Origin: Oxalobacter sp. OttesenSCG-928-P03
GTDB lineage: Bacteria; Pseudomonadota; Gammaproteobacteria; Burkholderiales; Burkholderiaceae_D
Assembly: GCA_030269625.1 (NCBI GenBank)
Contig: JAJDFZ010000015.1
Location: forward strand, 1 to 32,154
DNA length: 32,154 nt
Reading direction: 5' to 3'
Program-made: the position numbers and the translations under genes
The notes under the pieces: model-generated
Databases searched by the model: none
What the model was told of the DNA's origin: nothing
Seen by the model: only the letters and a program-made list of their open reading frames with translations
Shown: positions 8,513 to 17,006 of the stretch, in pieces
Layout of the letters: each line of letters begins with the position of its first letter
Position numbering within the stretch: position 1 is the first letter of the stretch

Positions 8513-10507
8513 ATGACCTGGAAATTCCCCGGTTTGGTCAGCATGCAGGGTACGGTTCTGTTGCCGATGGCCTTTTTCCTGTTTTTTCTGTCTTTGCGTC
8601 CGGTATATCCGGCCGTGACATATGACCTGATTCCCGCACCGGATAAAAGTGGCCGGTGGGGGTATGTTGATGCAAAAACAAAGAAGACAGTTATTGCGCC
8701 GAAATATGGCAGTGCGGAATTTTTCAGCGATGGGGTGGCCATTGTTGCGGATGCTACCCGAAAAAAAGGCCTGATTGATCGTAATGGCAGGGAAATTCTG
8801 CCAGTGCAGTATGATGCTGTTACACGGTCTCGTTTGTTTTATTCGCCTTATGAGGATGTTTCGGGTTTTTTTATTGTCACCCTTGGAGATCAAGAAGGCA
8901 TCGTTCGCACCGATGGAAGCTGGGTGCTTCCAATGGGGAAATATGAAGATATCCGTTTTTACAAGGAAGGTTATTTCAGGTTTGACGGCAGTTTCTGGAT
9001 TAACGGGCAGATTTATACGCCGCCATCTGGCTATGTGATCAGCCGGATTATTCCTCAGATCGATGCCTTCATGATTGAAAGCGCCGCGAAATCCTCTTTC
9101 AGCACACCCAAAAACGGGGTAATGCTGCGGGATGGCACTATCCTGATCAGTCCTGAATACGATGAAATCGAGTTTGTCTGTGGCGCTGAAAAACGCTGGA
9201 CTGTCTCAAAGGTTGACAGCAATGTGCTGGGCAAGGTCATCAAGGCCGTCGTGACAGGCGGTGACCTCGATGTGGATGAGCGAAAGGATATGCTGACTTT
9301 CTGGCTCCTGGATGGCGAGGGTAAGGTAATCAGAAAATACCGGGCACGCTACCATCCTTTCGTCAAGGACGGGCGTGTTACCTACCAGAGTGGCGGAAAG
9401 GAGTATGAGGTCAGTCCTGTAACCGGCGAGGTCATCATACCGGATACCAGCCGGAAAGTCGGAAACAGGTATGTGCTTTTCCAGGAACGGGGTTTCTGGG
9501 GAGTGAAGGATACAGAAGGCCTGGTATTGATTGAGCCGCAGTATGTCAGCATGGGTAGCCTTGGAGATGATCTTTTCTCTGCGAGAAAAATAGAAGGATT
9601 GGATACAAGCGGAGAGGCACCGGCATACAATGTTTATGCGGAAAACGTGGGGGTGGTGAATACGGCTAACCAGGTTGTCATGCCTTTTGAATACAGGGAA
9701 ATTGCCTCACTGCGTTATCCGGACAGCCAGACAGCTCATTTCCGGGTTGCGAAAACCGTGAAAAAGGAGGGGGCTTCCTATGGCGGTGTGCGATATGGCA
9801 TTGCTGACAGATCAGGGAAAATCGTGGTTCCTCTCCAGTATGACAGCCAGTTTTACATGAACAGGATAGGCCAGGCGCAGGTATACCAGGAGGGCAGGCA
9901 TGGTGTAATTGACCATGCCGGCAGGGTTATTCTACCGCTGGAATACGCCTCCATATTTGATACCAGGGAGCTCGGCAAGACAACGGCGTTCTTTTATACG
10001 GCGGAGAAAAACAAATTGTGGGGTGTCTATGACGCAACCGGAAAGCAAATTGTGCCCCACAGGTACGGGTATCTCTCACTTGACGAAAAAAACATCAAAA
10101 AAGGGTGGGTTGTTGGTGACAGTCCTGATCGTCAGAAAAGAGGGGCATACAATTACCTGACCCGGGTCACCATCCCGATGGAATACGAGCACATTCGTAT
10201 TCATGACAGCCTGATCTCGACCTACAGACGATCAACGGAACATGGTGCAAAAGACCAGTATGACCTGCTGGATTTCAAGGGAAAAAAACTGGCAACCTAT
10301 GATCATGTGAAGGAGACGGCTGGCGGCAATTTTATTGTGCAAAAAGACAGGTTGTACGGGGTGCTGGATCAGAAAGGCAAAATAGGAGTGCCGCTGAAAT
10401 ACCGGGATATCTCTTTTTTCAAAGGAGAGATGCTTCGTGCCACTGACATGGCAGGAAACCGGTTTTATATCAGTGAGAGCGGTACGGAGTACCGGATAAA
10501 AGACTGA
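8513..10507 (+). CDS. Exported WG-repeat protein
   Basis: This 664-aa protein has an N-terminal signal sequence or anchor (hydrophobic LLPMAFFLFFLSL, possible cleavage near VYPA at residue ~34) and then tandem WG repeats to the C-terminus. Repeat cores of the form [WYH]-G-[VIL]-x-D-x-x-G are seen at about residues 49 (WGYVD), 86 (GLIDRNG), 329 (WGVKDTEG), 428 (YGIADRSG), 463 (HGVIDHAG), 503 (WGVYDATG), 583 (YDLLDFKG) and 615 (YGVLDQKG). Degenerate copies lie between, and 'PxxYD/PLxYxxI' strands follow each core. WG repeats form beta-rich modules, usually in secreted or surface proteins, with no general biochemical role known. GGAGGT at 8502-8507 is ideally placed for ATG 8513, so I prefer it to the ATG 33 bases upstream. 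Confidence 0.85.
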   Translation: MTWKFPGLVSMQGTVLLPMAFFLFFLSLRPVYPAVTYDLIPAPDKSGRWGYVDAKTKKTVIAPKYGSAEFFSDGVAIVADATRKKGLIDRNGREILPVQYDAVTRSRLFYSPYEDVSGFFIVTLGDQEGIVRTDGSWVLPMGKYEDIRFYKEGYFRFDGSFWINGQIYTPPSGYVISRIIPQIDAFMIESAAKSSFSTPKNGVMLRDGTILISPEYDEIEFVCGAEKRWTVSKVDSNVLGKVIKAVVTGGDLDVDERKDMLTFWLLDGEGKVIRKYRARYHPFVKDGRVTYQSGGKEYEVSPVTGEVIIPDTSRKVGNRYVLFQERGFWGVKDTEGLVLIEPQYVSMGSLGDDLFSARKIEGLDTSGEAPAYNVYAENVGVVNTANQVVMPFEYREIASLRYPDSQTAHFRVAKTVKKEGASYGGVRYGIADRSGKIVVPLQYDSQFYMNRIGQAQVYQEGRHGVIDHAGRVILPLEYASIFDTRELGKTTAFFYTAEKNKLWGVYDATGKQIVPHRYGYLSLDEKNIKKGWVVGDSPDRQKRGAYNYLTRVTIPMEYEHIRIHDSLISTYRRSTEHGAKDQYDLLDFKGKKLATYDHVKETAGGNFIVQKDRLYGVLDQKGKIGVPLKYRDISFFKGEMLRATDMAGNRFYISESGTEYRIKD

Positions 10508-10540
10508 TTCCGTTTGGCGCAAAAAGTGGTTGCGGCATGA

Positions 10541-10570
10541 TTGTCAATCAAGCTGCCATCGGTTTAATAT
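10541..10570 (+). promoter_or_regulatory. Candidate sigma-70 promoter of thiD
   Basis: TTGTCA (10541-10546), an 18-bp spacer and TAATAT (10565-10570) lie 30 bases before the thiD ATG. I looked for a TPP riboswitch (THI box) in this 93-base gap and saw none; the space is too short for one. Confidence 0.45.
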
Positions 10571-10600
10571 GAGAAGTTTGACACACACTATTTCACGATC

Positions 10601-11407
10601 ATGATCGCAAATGTTTTCAGCATAGCCGGAACCGACCCGACAGGGGGCGCGGGTATCCAGGCAGACCTCAAGACGTTTTCCGCCATGGGGACATATGGCA
10701 TGGCAGCCATTACTGCTGTTGTGGCACAGAATACGTCAGGCGTGCGTGCGTTTCAGCCGCTTTCCCCTTCCTTTGTCGCAGACCAGATTGATGCCGTATT
10801 CGAGGATGTCAGGGTAGATGTCGTCAAGATCGGCATGGTTGCGACAGCCGATATTGCCAGAGCCATCGAGGATCGTCTGGCCTGGCACAAGCCTCCCTGT
10901 ATCGTGCTGGATCCGGTCATGGTCGCCAAAAGCGGGGATCTGCTGCTGCAGCCCGATGCCGTGGCCGCGATACGCGATATCCTGACTCCCATGGCAACGG
11001 TTATCACACCCAATCTGCCGGAGGCTGGCGTACTGCTTGACCGGGACATGCCAAAGTCACGGGAAGAGATGCGGGCTATCCTGCCGGATCTGCTGGCACT
11101 GGGTTCCCAGTGGGTTCTGCTCAAGGGCGGACATCTTCCGGGAGAAACGATCCTGGACATCCTGTGCGGGAAGAACGAGATGATCGATATTGAGGGGCCC
11201 AGGATTGAGACCAACAATCTTCACGGAACCGGGTGCACCCTCTCAGCGGCACTGTCAGCGCTTCTGACGCGTTTTGACATGCCCGAGAGCGCCAGACGTG
11301 CCCGGGCCTACCTGACAGAAGCGCTGGTCCAGTCTTCCCGGTTGACAGTAGGTAAAGGAAAAGGCCCGGTTCATCATTTTCATGCCTTGTGGCAGCCGGT
11401 TGCATAG
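10601..11407 (+). CDS. thiD: Hydroxymethylpyrimidine/phosphomethylpyrimidine kinase
   Basis: This 268-aa ribokinase-fold enzyme phosphorylates HMP and then HMP-P to HMP-PP, the pyrimidine half of thiamin. Diagnostic segments are the N-terminal [53 protein letters not shown], the LLKGGH segment, and the C-terminal anion-hole motif [14 protein letters not shown]. The length is normal for the bifunctional bacterial enzyme. It is the only thiamin gene in view. It starts a two-gene unit with a small secreted protein whose start lies 12 bases past its stop. A clear Shine-Dalgarno is missing before ATG 10601, but the protein begins where the family does. Confidence 0.93.
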   Translation: MIANVFSIAGTDPTGGAGIQADLKTFSAMGTYGMAAITAVVAQNTSGVRAFQPLSPSFVADQIDAVFEDVRVDVVKIGMVATADIARAIEDRLAWHKPPCIVLDPVMVAKSGDLLLQPDAVAAIRDILTPMATVITPNLPEAGVLLDRDMPKSREEMRAILPDLLALGSQWVLLKGGHLPGETILDILCGKNEMIDIEGPRIETNNLHGTGCTLSAALSALLTRFDMPESARRARAYLTEALVQSSRLTVGKGKGPVHHFHALWQPVA

Positions 11408-11418
11408 ACGGAGGAGAG

Positions 11419-11793
11419 ATGCTGCGCATTTTCCATTGTTTTCTTGCGGTACTGTTTTCGGTTTTTGCGCTTTCGGCGCAGGCTGGCGAGTATGTCGACA
11501 TGTTTCCGGGGACACTGGTTATCTGGGAGGATAAACCGGTACTGATCCGCTGTGACCTGGTCAAAAATGCCTATGTGCTGGTAGACAGTGACCTGCAAAC
11601 GGCGCCTTATCTCGAACAGGTGAAGGAATTACAGGCAAGTATTGAGTCACCGGTATCGGCACGGGTATATGGCTCATACAGGGAAATAAACGGGATGAAC
11701 CACCTGGTGGTCCGGTCAATGGAAAATATCCGGAAGGGCGACTCCTGCCACCTTGTTCCGCCCAAACTGCCGCTGAATATCACGTTTCCCTGA
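11419..11793 (+). CDS. Small secreted protein, function unknown
   Basis: This 124-aa protein has a classic signal peptide (MLRIFHCFLAVLFSVFALSA, cleavage after AQA at ~22). The mature part is about 100 residues, predicted mostly beta, with two cysteines (Cys45, Cys110) that could form a disulfide in the periplasm. I do not recognise a family. GAGGAG at 11411-11416 sets the start at ATG 11419; an in-frame ATG 30 bases upstream overlaps thiD and would spoil the signal peptide. It is probably co-transcribed with thiD, although nothing in the protein suggests a link to thiamin. Confidence 0.75.
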   Translation: MLRIFHCFLAVLFSVFALSAQAGEYVDMFPGTLVIWEDKPVLIRCDLVKNAYVLVDSDLQTAPYLEQVKELQASIESPVSARVYGSYREINGMNHLVVRSMENIRKGDSCHLVPPKLPLNITFP

Positions 11794-11830
11794 TGGCGCC
11801 TGTTTTGCCGGATATCCGGGGCATCCGTTA

Positions 11831-12418
11831 TCAGGGGCCGGAATCGTAGAGAATGCGTCCCCAGAAATACATCTGGCCCGGCTTGATGACGGGAGGAATG
11901 GGATTGTCCGGCGCTTCCTTCATGAAGGGCTCATAAGCCCGTATTGCCAGTTGCGTGCAGTAGTAGCGGCCAGGGGTATTGATACCGATCAGGCCGGTGT
12001 AGTTGTACCCCTTCCCGATCCAGCTTCGGGCTCTTTCAATAGCCTGCACGGCATTATCCGGTGTCCACCAGATGGGGCGGATAATCAGCGCACGCTGGGA
12101 TTTCGCCAGAAAGACATCCAGCCTGGTGGTATGCACGCCTTCTCCGGTTGCCTCAATGACTTCATCACGCTCTGCATCATAAATGGCGGCATGCGAGAGC
12201 GGTGCGTTGGTCATGGTGGCGACAAAGTTATCCGTATTGAGAATACCTCGTGTGATCAGCCAGTCACCATTGACGAGCAGGCGACGCATCTCGCTGACAC
12301 GTTCTGTATCCCTGATGGTGGTTTCAGGATTGACAACAGGCTGAACAGCGCAGCCTGTCAGGATGCAGAATACAGCGGAAAAAACGAATGTGGCAGCATA
12401 TCTGAAGTGTCGACCCAT
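11831..12418 (-). CDS. YiiX-like permuted papain-fold (NlpC/P60 superfamily) lipoprotein
   Basis: This 195-aa protein has a lipoprotein signal peptide with lipobox LTGC (Cys23) and a circularly permuted NlpC/P60 domain. A GDWLITRG strand (51-58) comes first, then the catalytic His76 in PLSHAAIY, an acidic VIEATGEGV (~88-94), and the nucleophile Cys154 late in the chain, in RYYCTQLA. His-before-Cys order is the hallmark of the permuted YiiX/YaeF group. Such enzymes are thought to act on amide or ester bonds in lipids or peptides; the substrate here is unknown. Lipidation would anchor it in the envelope, with residue 24 (Ala) not giving an inner-membrane retention signal. It lies downstream of the NlpE-like gene on the same strand, with a strong hairpin between. 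Confidence 0.8.
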   Translation of the reverse strand: MGRHFRYAATFVFSAVFCILTGCAVQPVVNPETTIRDTERVSEMRRLLVNGDWLITRGILNTDNFVATMTNAPLSHAAIYDAERDEVIEATGEGVHTTRLDVFLAKSQRALIIRPIWWTPDNAVQAIERARSWIGKGYNYTGLIGINTPGRYYCTQLAIRAYEPFMKEAPDNPIPPVIKPGQMYFWGRILYDSGP

Positions 12419-12443
12419 TTATTTCCCGCTATCCTTTCTGTCG

Positions 12444-12474
12444 CACAGGATGCCTGTTCAGCAGGCATCCTGTG
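12444..12474. repeat. Perfect 13-bp inverted repeat (hairpin) between two lipoprotein genes
   Basis: CACAGGATGCCTG (12444-12456) and its exact complement (12462-12474) flank a 5-nt loop TTCAG. The hairpin begins 13 bases past the end of the NlpE-like gene and finishes 25 bases before the YiiX-like gene start (minus strand). No T-run follows on the minus strand, so it may be a transcript-end stabiliser, a partial attenuator or a Rho-assisted terminator. Confidence 0.75.
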
Positions 12475-12487
12475 GCATGCATTGAAA

Positions 12488-12988
12488 TCAGTTGATCAAT
12501 TTTAAGGCATAGTTCAGACCGGATTCAATTTTTTTCATGTCGCCGTCCAGCGAGTACATCGTGGCAGGATCATTGCTGTATATGGCGTAATAATCCTGCT
12601 CGTCTTTGGCTTTGTCCGGATTGAGGATGTAAACCACGGCATTGGCGTCATTGTCCATGCCGCGCCGGACGGTGTAATTGCCGGTGGTCACGAAAACATT
12701 GTTGGGTTCCTTGCCCATGTAGGTCATGGTTTTTTCAAACACATTGCCTGTTGCATCCCCTTCCTTGCTGCTGATTTTGACCCGGGTTTTGATGCCGGAG
12801 CAGTCTGCGCAGGGCAGGATACCTTCGTAGACTTTTTCCACAATGACAGCTTCCGTTGCGGGAGAGGGTGCGGTTTGTGCGGTTGACCGGGTTTCTGCCG
12901 GTTTGGGTGCCGGAGCAGGAGCTTCTTTTTTCTGGCAGCCAGCCAGGAAAAGGCCCGTGACAGCCAGGCCGATAAACAGTTTTTTCAT
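12488..12988 (-). CDS. NlpE N-terminal-domain lipoprotein
   Basis: This 166-aa lipoprotein has signal peptide and lipobox LAGC (Cys18), an Ala/Pro-rich linker (~22-45) and an NlpE-type N-domain containing the CxxC motif GILPCADCSGI (Cys60, Cys63). In Escherichia coli NlpE the same motif begins the N-domain, and the protein senses lipoprotein-trafficking or surface stress and signals through Cpx. Here the second (OB-fold) domain of E. coli NlpE is absent, so only the short form is present. Copper or Cpx signalling is therefore an inference from the family. AAGGAA just before ATG 12988 decides the start; the longer in-frame reading to 13054 would bury the signal peptide. Confidence 0.8.
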   Translation of the reverse strand: MKKLFIGLAVTGLFLAGCQKKEAPAPAPKPAETRSTAQTAPSPATEAVIVEKVYEGILPCADCSGIKTRVKISSKEGDATGNVFEKTMTYMGKEPNNVFVTTGNYTVRRGMDNDANAVVYILNPDKAKDEQDYYAIYSNDPATMYSLDGDMKKIESGLNYALKLIN

Positions 12989-13082
12989 GATAGTTCCTTT
13001 CCTTGGTGATGGCGGTAAATCAGCAGGAGATACGGCCCGGATGTCAGGGCGCATACCGATGCTGCTGATTATCGAACTTCAG

Positions 13083-13109
13083 CAGGTTTAAGGTTTTGAT
13101 ATAAACCTG
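13083..13109. repeat. Inverted repeat downstream of lysS
   Basis: CAGGTTTA (13083-13090) and TAAACCTG (13102-13109) can pair across an 11-nt loop, 10 bases past the lysS stop. It is a possible terminator of the prfB–lysS transcript, though a T-run is missing on the minus strand. Confidence 0.35.
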
Positions 13110-13119
13110 TTTGCGGGCA

Positions 13120-14676
13120 TTAATCTTCCCGTCTCATGTGAGGAAAAAGAATGACGTCACGGATGTTCGGAGAATCAGTAATCAGCATAATGAGACGGTC
13201 GATTCCGATGCCGCAGCCACCGGCGGGCGGCATACCGTATTCCAGTGCCCGCACGAAATCGGCGTCATAATACATCGCTTCCTCGTCGCCGGCGTTTTTG
13301 GCCTCGACCTGCGCCATGAAGCGGGCGGCCTGGTCTTCGGCATCATTCAGCTCGGAAAAGCCGTTGGCGATTTCCCTGCCAGCGATGAAGAGTTCAAATC
13401 GTTCTGTTATGCCGGGGCGGGTGTCTGATGCCCGGGCAAGGGGAGAAACCTCAACCGGATAATCGATGATATAGCAGGGATTCCACAGCTTTGATTCAGC
13501 GGTTTCTTCAAAGAGTGCCAGTTGCAGGGCGCCGATGCCGACATTGGCCAGCAGTTTGACGCCGAATTTCAGCAGTTCTTCCCTCAGGAAGGCTGCATCA
13601 TTGAGCTGTTCGGTGGTGTATTGCGGAGCGTGCTTGTTGATGGCTTCGATAATAGTCAGGCGCTCAAAGGGTTTTGAAAAATCAATTTCTTTTTCCTGAT
13701 AGGAAAGAATGGGCGTGCCATGAGCATCGATGACGGCCTGGCGGATAATGGTTTCGGTGAAATCCATCAGCCACTGGTAGTCAACATAGGCCGCGTAATA
13801 TTCCATCATCGTGAATTCAGGATTATGGCGGGGTGAGACCCCTTCATTGCGGAAGTTGCGGTTGATTTCGAATACGCGTTCAAATCCACCGACGAGCAGG
13901 CGTTTCAGAAAGAGTTCCGGGGCGATCCGCATGAACATCTGCATGTCCAGAGCATTGTGATGGGTGACGAAAGGCTTGGCAGCCGCTCCTCCGGGAATGG
14001 ATTGCAGCATCGGCGTTTCCACCTCCATGAAGTCGTGCTGCTCCATGAAGCGCCTGATAGAGGAAATGGCGGCGGTTCTTGCCTTGAAGGTTTGCCGGGT
14101 TTCCTCACTCATGATGAGATCGACATATCGCTGCCGGTACTTGATCTCCTGGTCAACCAGCCCGTGGAATTTATCGGGAAGCGGCCGCAAAGATTTGGTC
14201 AGCAACCGAAGGTTGCTGACGCGGACAGACAGTTCGCCGGTTTTTGTTTTGAAGAGGGTGCCTTCTGCGCCCAGGATGTCGCCGATATCATAATGCTTGA
14301 ACGCTTCATGTGCTTCATGGCCGGTCGTGCCATCGGTGATGAAGAGCTGGATGCGACCATCGGACTGCGGGCCGGAAGCATCCATCAGTGTGGCAAAGGA
14401 TGCTTTACCCATGACACGCTTGAGCATCATGCGGCCGGCAACGCTGACATGGATGTCAGTGGATTCCAGCGCTTCCTTGTCCAGGCTGTCGTATTGCCCG
14501 TGAAGATCAGCCGCCTTGTTTTTCGGGCTGAAGTCGTTCGGGAAGGCAACACCCTGTTGCCGGATCGCGGCCAGTTTGGCGCGGCGTTCTGCCATGATGG
14601 TGTTTTCATCTGCTGCCGGAATGACGTTTTGTGTCTCTTCCGTTTGGGATGCAGCCGGTTGATTTTGCGATGTCAT
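13120..14676 (-). CDS. lysS: Lysyl-tRNA synthetase, class II
   Basis: This 518-aa enzyme charges tRNA-Lys. An N-terminal extension of ~25 residues precedes an OB-fold anticodon-binding domain (~75-165, [19 protein letters not shown]) and the class II catalytic domain. Visible catalytic segments are motif 2 ([20 protein letters not shown], from ~275) and motif 3 ([21 protein letters not shown]) near the C-terminus. Length and motifs are those of bacterial class II LysRS, not the class I enzyme. It lies 38 bases downstream of prfB, the same prfB–lysS order as in enterobacteria, so the two are probably co-transcribed. No strong Shine-Dalgarno precedes the ATG. Confidence 0.96.
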   Translation of the reverse strand: MTSQNQPAASQTEETQNVIPAADENTIMAERRAKLAAIRQQGVAFPNDFSPKNKAADLHGQYDSLDKEALESTDIHVSVAGRMMLKRVMGKASFATLMDASGPQSDGRIQLFITDGTTGHEAHEAFKHYDIGDILGAEGTLFKTKTGELSVRVSNLRLLTKSLRPLPDKFHGLVDQEIKYRQRYVDLIMSEETRQTFKARTAAISSIRRFMEQHDFMEVETPMLQSIPGGAAAKPFVTHHNALDMQMFMRIAPELFLKRLLVGGFERVFEINRNFRNEGVSPRHNPEFTMMEYYAAYVDYQWLMDFTETIIRQAVIDAHGTPILSYQEKEIDFSKPFERLTIIEAINKHAPQYTTEQLNDAAFLREELLKFGVKLLANVGIGALQLALFEETAESKLWNPCYIIDYPVEVSPLARASDTRPGITERFELFIAGREIANGFSELNDAEDQAARFMAQVEAKNAGDEEAMYYDADFVRALEYGMPPAGGCGIGIDRLIMLITDSPNIRDVILFPHMRRED

Positions 14677-14714
14677 GATGCGTAGCGGGTCGAAAATAAA
14701 GTAAAAACAGCGTA

Positions 14715-15819
14715 TTACACGCCCTGTTTCAGTGATTCGGCGATGAAGTCGTCCAAATCGCCATCCAGCACAGCCTTGGTATTGCCGGTTTCAAAATTGG
14801 TGCGCAAGTCCTTGATGCGGGACTGGTCCAGCACGTAGGAACGAATCTGGTGTCCCCAGCCCACATCGGTTTTGGCATCCTCGAGTTTTTGCTGTTCGTT
14901 CATGCGTTTGCGGAGTTCCTGCTCAAACAGCCGCGACTTCAGCATGTCCCATGCTTCAGCGCGATTACGATGCTGGCTCCGGTCATTCTGGCACTGGACA
15001 ACAATTCCGGTCGGGATGTGCGTGAGCCTGACAGCCGAGTCTGTCTTGTTGATGTGCTGGCCGCCTGCGCCGGAAGCACGGTACGTATCCACACGCACGT
15101 CGGCCGGGTTGATATCGATTTCAATCGAGTCATCCACTTCAGGATAAACAAAGAGGCTGCAAAATGAAGTGTGACGGCCGTGGTTGGAATCAAAAGGGGA
15201 TTTGCGGACCAGGCGATGCACGCCGGTTTCTGTTCTCAGAAACCCGTAGGCATATTCGCCCTCCACCTTGAGAGTAGCGGTTTTGATCCCGGCAACCTCT
15301 CCATCGGAAATTTCCATGATTTCCGCCTTGAATCCCTTGCGTTCGCAATAGCGCAGATACTGGCGGAGAATCATGGATGCCCAGTCCTGTGCCTCGGTTC
15401 CACCGGCACCAGCCTGGATGTCGACAAAACAATTGTTGGCATCCATGGGATTGGAAAACATGCGTAAGAATTCCATGTTTTCGATCTCTTTTTCAAGGGC
15501 GAGAACATCCGCCTCGATAGCAACAAGGGTATCGTCATCGCTTTCTTCGCGCGCCATGGCGAAGAGTTCGTTCGTGTCCTGTAGTTCGGATTGCAGACGG
15601 GTCAGGGTATGGACAACCATTTCCAGGGATTTTTTTTCCCTGCCAAGATTCTGGGCGTGCTTCTGGTCATTCCAGATATTGGGGTCTTCCAGTTCGGCAT
15701 TGACCTGTTCGAGTTTGTCTGACTTCTCCTGGAAGTCAAAGATACCTCCGTAAGGCGGCTTCGCGCCCGATGAGGTCATTCAGCAGATGAGAGATGGTAT
15801 TGATGCGTTCCGCTTCCAT
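14715..15819 (-). CDS. prfB: Peptide chain release factor 2 (programmed +1 frameshift)
   Basis: RF2 recognises UAA and UGA and triggers peptidyl-tRNA hydrolysis. The gene is in two frames. From ATG 15819 the first frame encodes 27 residues ([13 protein letters not shown]... ending RRYL) and stops at TGA 15738-15736. A +1 shift at CTT-TGA-C joins it to the long frame beginning DFQEKSDK and running to 14715, giving 367 residues. The main frame has the codon-recognition motif SPF (~207-209, [14 protein letters not shown]) and the catalytic GGQ (~252-254, GAGGQHINK), at nearly the E. coli positions. The gene caller's alternative start at 15779 ([12 protein letters not shown]) is an artefact of the frameshift. 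lysS follows. Confidence 0.95.
15735..15750 (-). promoter_or_regulatory. prfB programmed +1 ribosomal frameshift site
   Basis: On the minus strand the site reads CGGAGG-TAT-CTT-TGA-C. It has an internal Shine-Dalgarno (GGAGG, 15749-15745), a 3-nt spacer, the slippery CTT (15741-15739), the in-frame stop TGA and then C, a poor stop context. This is the known RF2 autoregulatory arrangement: when RF2 is scarce, the ribosome pauses at TGA and slips forward by one to GAC. Confidence 0.95.
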
Positions 15820-15859
15820 GATATTTTTCAGTCCGGATAATAGTTATGGTCAATCAAAC

Positions 15860-15865
15860 ATTATA
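15860..15865 (-). promoter_or_regulatory. -10 box of prfB promoter
   Basis: The minus strand carries a perfect TATAAT at 15865-15860, about 41 bases before the prfB ATG. The best -35-like sequence (TTGCCG) is 19 bp upstream, longer than ideal. It places prfB under its own promoter, separate from xthA upstream. Confidence 0.55.
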
Positions 15866-15914
15866 CCTGAGGTCGTGACGGCAGCGGCAAGGACAGGAGA
15901 TGGTTTTTGTTCTT

Positions 15915-16682
15915 TCACAGAAGCAGTTCGGCAATAACCGGCGCATGGTCTGACGGGCGCTCCCATTTCCTGGGTTCGCGATCAATTATGCAGGCGGTAC
16001 ATCGGGCAGAGAGGGATTCTGAAAGGAGGATGTGATCGATACGCAGCCCCTGGTTTCGCCGGAAAGCCGCCTGCCGGTAATCCCACCAGCTGTATGTGTT
16101 TTCCGGCTGGTCGAAGAGGCGCCAGGCATCTTTCAGGCCCAGTTCGGCAAGACGCTCAAAAGCGCTTCTTTCTGCCGGAGATACCAGAGCCTGTCCTGTC
16201 CAGGCTGCCGGGTCATGCACATCCCGGTCATCAGGTGCAATATTATAGTCACCCAGCACGGCCAGTTCGGGATGGTCGTGACATTCCTGTTCGATCCAGC
16301 GATGAAAGGCCGACAGCCATTCGAGCTTATATGCATATTTGTCCGTGCCGGGTGCCTGCCCGTTGGGCACATAGGCACAGATAACCCGGATACCTGATAT
16401 GGTGGCAGCGATAATGCGTTGCTGTTCATCAGGGTAAAGTGGATTGTTCCTGACAATATCAGATAAAGGGTGCCGGGAAAGTATGGCAACGCCGTTATAG
16501 GTCCGTTGTCCTGCAGAGATGGCTTCATAGCCGGCGCTGGCCAGTTCGGCAAACGGGAATTTGTCATCCGTGATTTTGGTTTCCTGCAGGCAGAGAATAT
16601 CTACCGGATGCATCCTGAGCCATGCCAGTATCTGCGGCAGGCGGACCTTGAGCGAGTTCACGTTCCACGTGGCGAGTTTCAT
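15915..16682 (-). CDS. xthA: Exodeoxyribonuclease III (AP endonuclease)
   Basis: This 255-aa enzyme of the endonuclease/exonuclease/phosphatase fold cuts 5' to abasic sites in base-excision repair and digests 3' ends of duplex DNA. Conserved metal and catalytic residues are visible: the N-terminal WNVNS, Glu34 in LQETKI, the Asp/Asn pair in VLGDYNIAP, the RIDHILLS segment and the final His in PSDHAPV. Length is usual. It is the last gene of a close minus-strand run (S24-like gene, 92-aa gene, xthA), beginning 13 bases after the 92-aa gene's stop, so co-transcription is likely. It could have the fuller AP-endonuclease activity typical of the ExoIII branch. Confidence 0.92.
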   Translation of the reverse strand: MKLATWNVNSLKVRLPQILAWLRMHPVDILCLQETKITDDKFPFAELASAGYEAISAGQRTYNGVAILSRHPLSDIVRNNPLYPDEQQRIIAATISGIRVICAYVPNGQAPGTDKYAYKLEWLSAFHRWIEQECHDHPELAVLGDYNIAPDDRDVHDPAAWTGQALVSPAERSAFERLAELGLKDAWRLFDQPENTYSWWDYRQAAFRRNQGLRIDHILLSESLSARCTACIIDREPRKWERPSDHAPVIAELLL

Positions 16683-16695
16683 GGATAAAAGTGAA

Positions 16696-16974
16696 TCAGT
16701 GACTTTGGGGCGGCTTGCTGATTGAAGAAAGCGTGTCGCTGTGTTTCTTGTTGAGGCGTGCTTCGGCCTTTTCGAGCTGGCTCAGCGTTTCTTTTGAGTC
16801 CGCCATGGCTGTTTGCAGGCTTTCCAGAAACCGTTCCTGGTAGTTTTCCCTGAAGTCAACGCCTTCGGCGAGGAGCCCCAGGCAGTGAATGATGGCAGCA
16901 TGGGTTTTTCCGGCGGTTGCCATAACCTGCAGCAGGCTGAAATATTCGAGGAGGTGGTCGATTTCCTTGTTCAT
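16696..16974 (-). CDS. Small helical protein, function unknown
   Basis: This 92-aa soluble protein lies between the S24-like gene and xthA. It looks all-helical: an N-terminal segment with a hydrophobic face (MNKEIDHLLEYFSLLQVM), a middle helix (THAAIIHCLGLLAEG) and a charged C-terminal helix with a heptad-like pattern (SKETLSQLEKAEARLNKK) suggesting a coiled coil. There is no signal peptide, membrane helix or catalytic motif. AGGAA sits about 7 bases before ATG 16974, which supports a real gene. Gaps of 32 and 13 bases to its neighbours suggest an operon with xthA. I do not recognise a family. Confidence 0.65.
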   Translation of the reverse strand: MNKEIDHLLEYFSLLQVMATAGKTHAAIIHCLGLLAEGVDFRENYQERFLESLQTAMADSKETLSQLEKAEARLNKKHSDTLSSISKPPQSH

Positions 16975-17006
16975 GACGGATTCCTGCCGTGACGGACTGT
17001 TCTGGA

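Noticed and set aside
10508-10600. Possible TPP riboswitch before thiD
   Set aside because: The gap is only 93 bases and lacks the conserved THI-box segments; only a promoter-like sequence is visible.
14715-15779. prfB as a 354-aa protein starting at ATG 15779
   Set aside because: Residues 1-14 of that reading do not look like RF2. The proper N-terminus lies in another frame from 15819, joined by the frameshift site.
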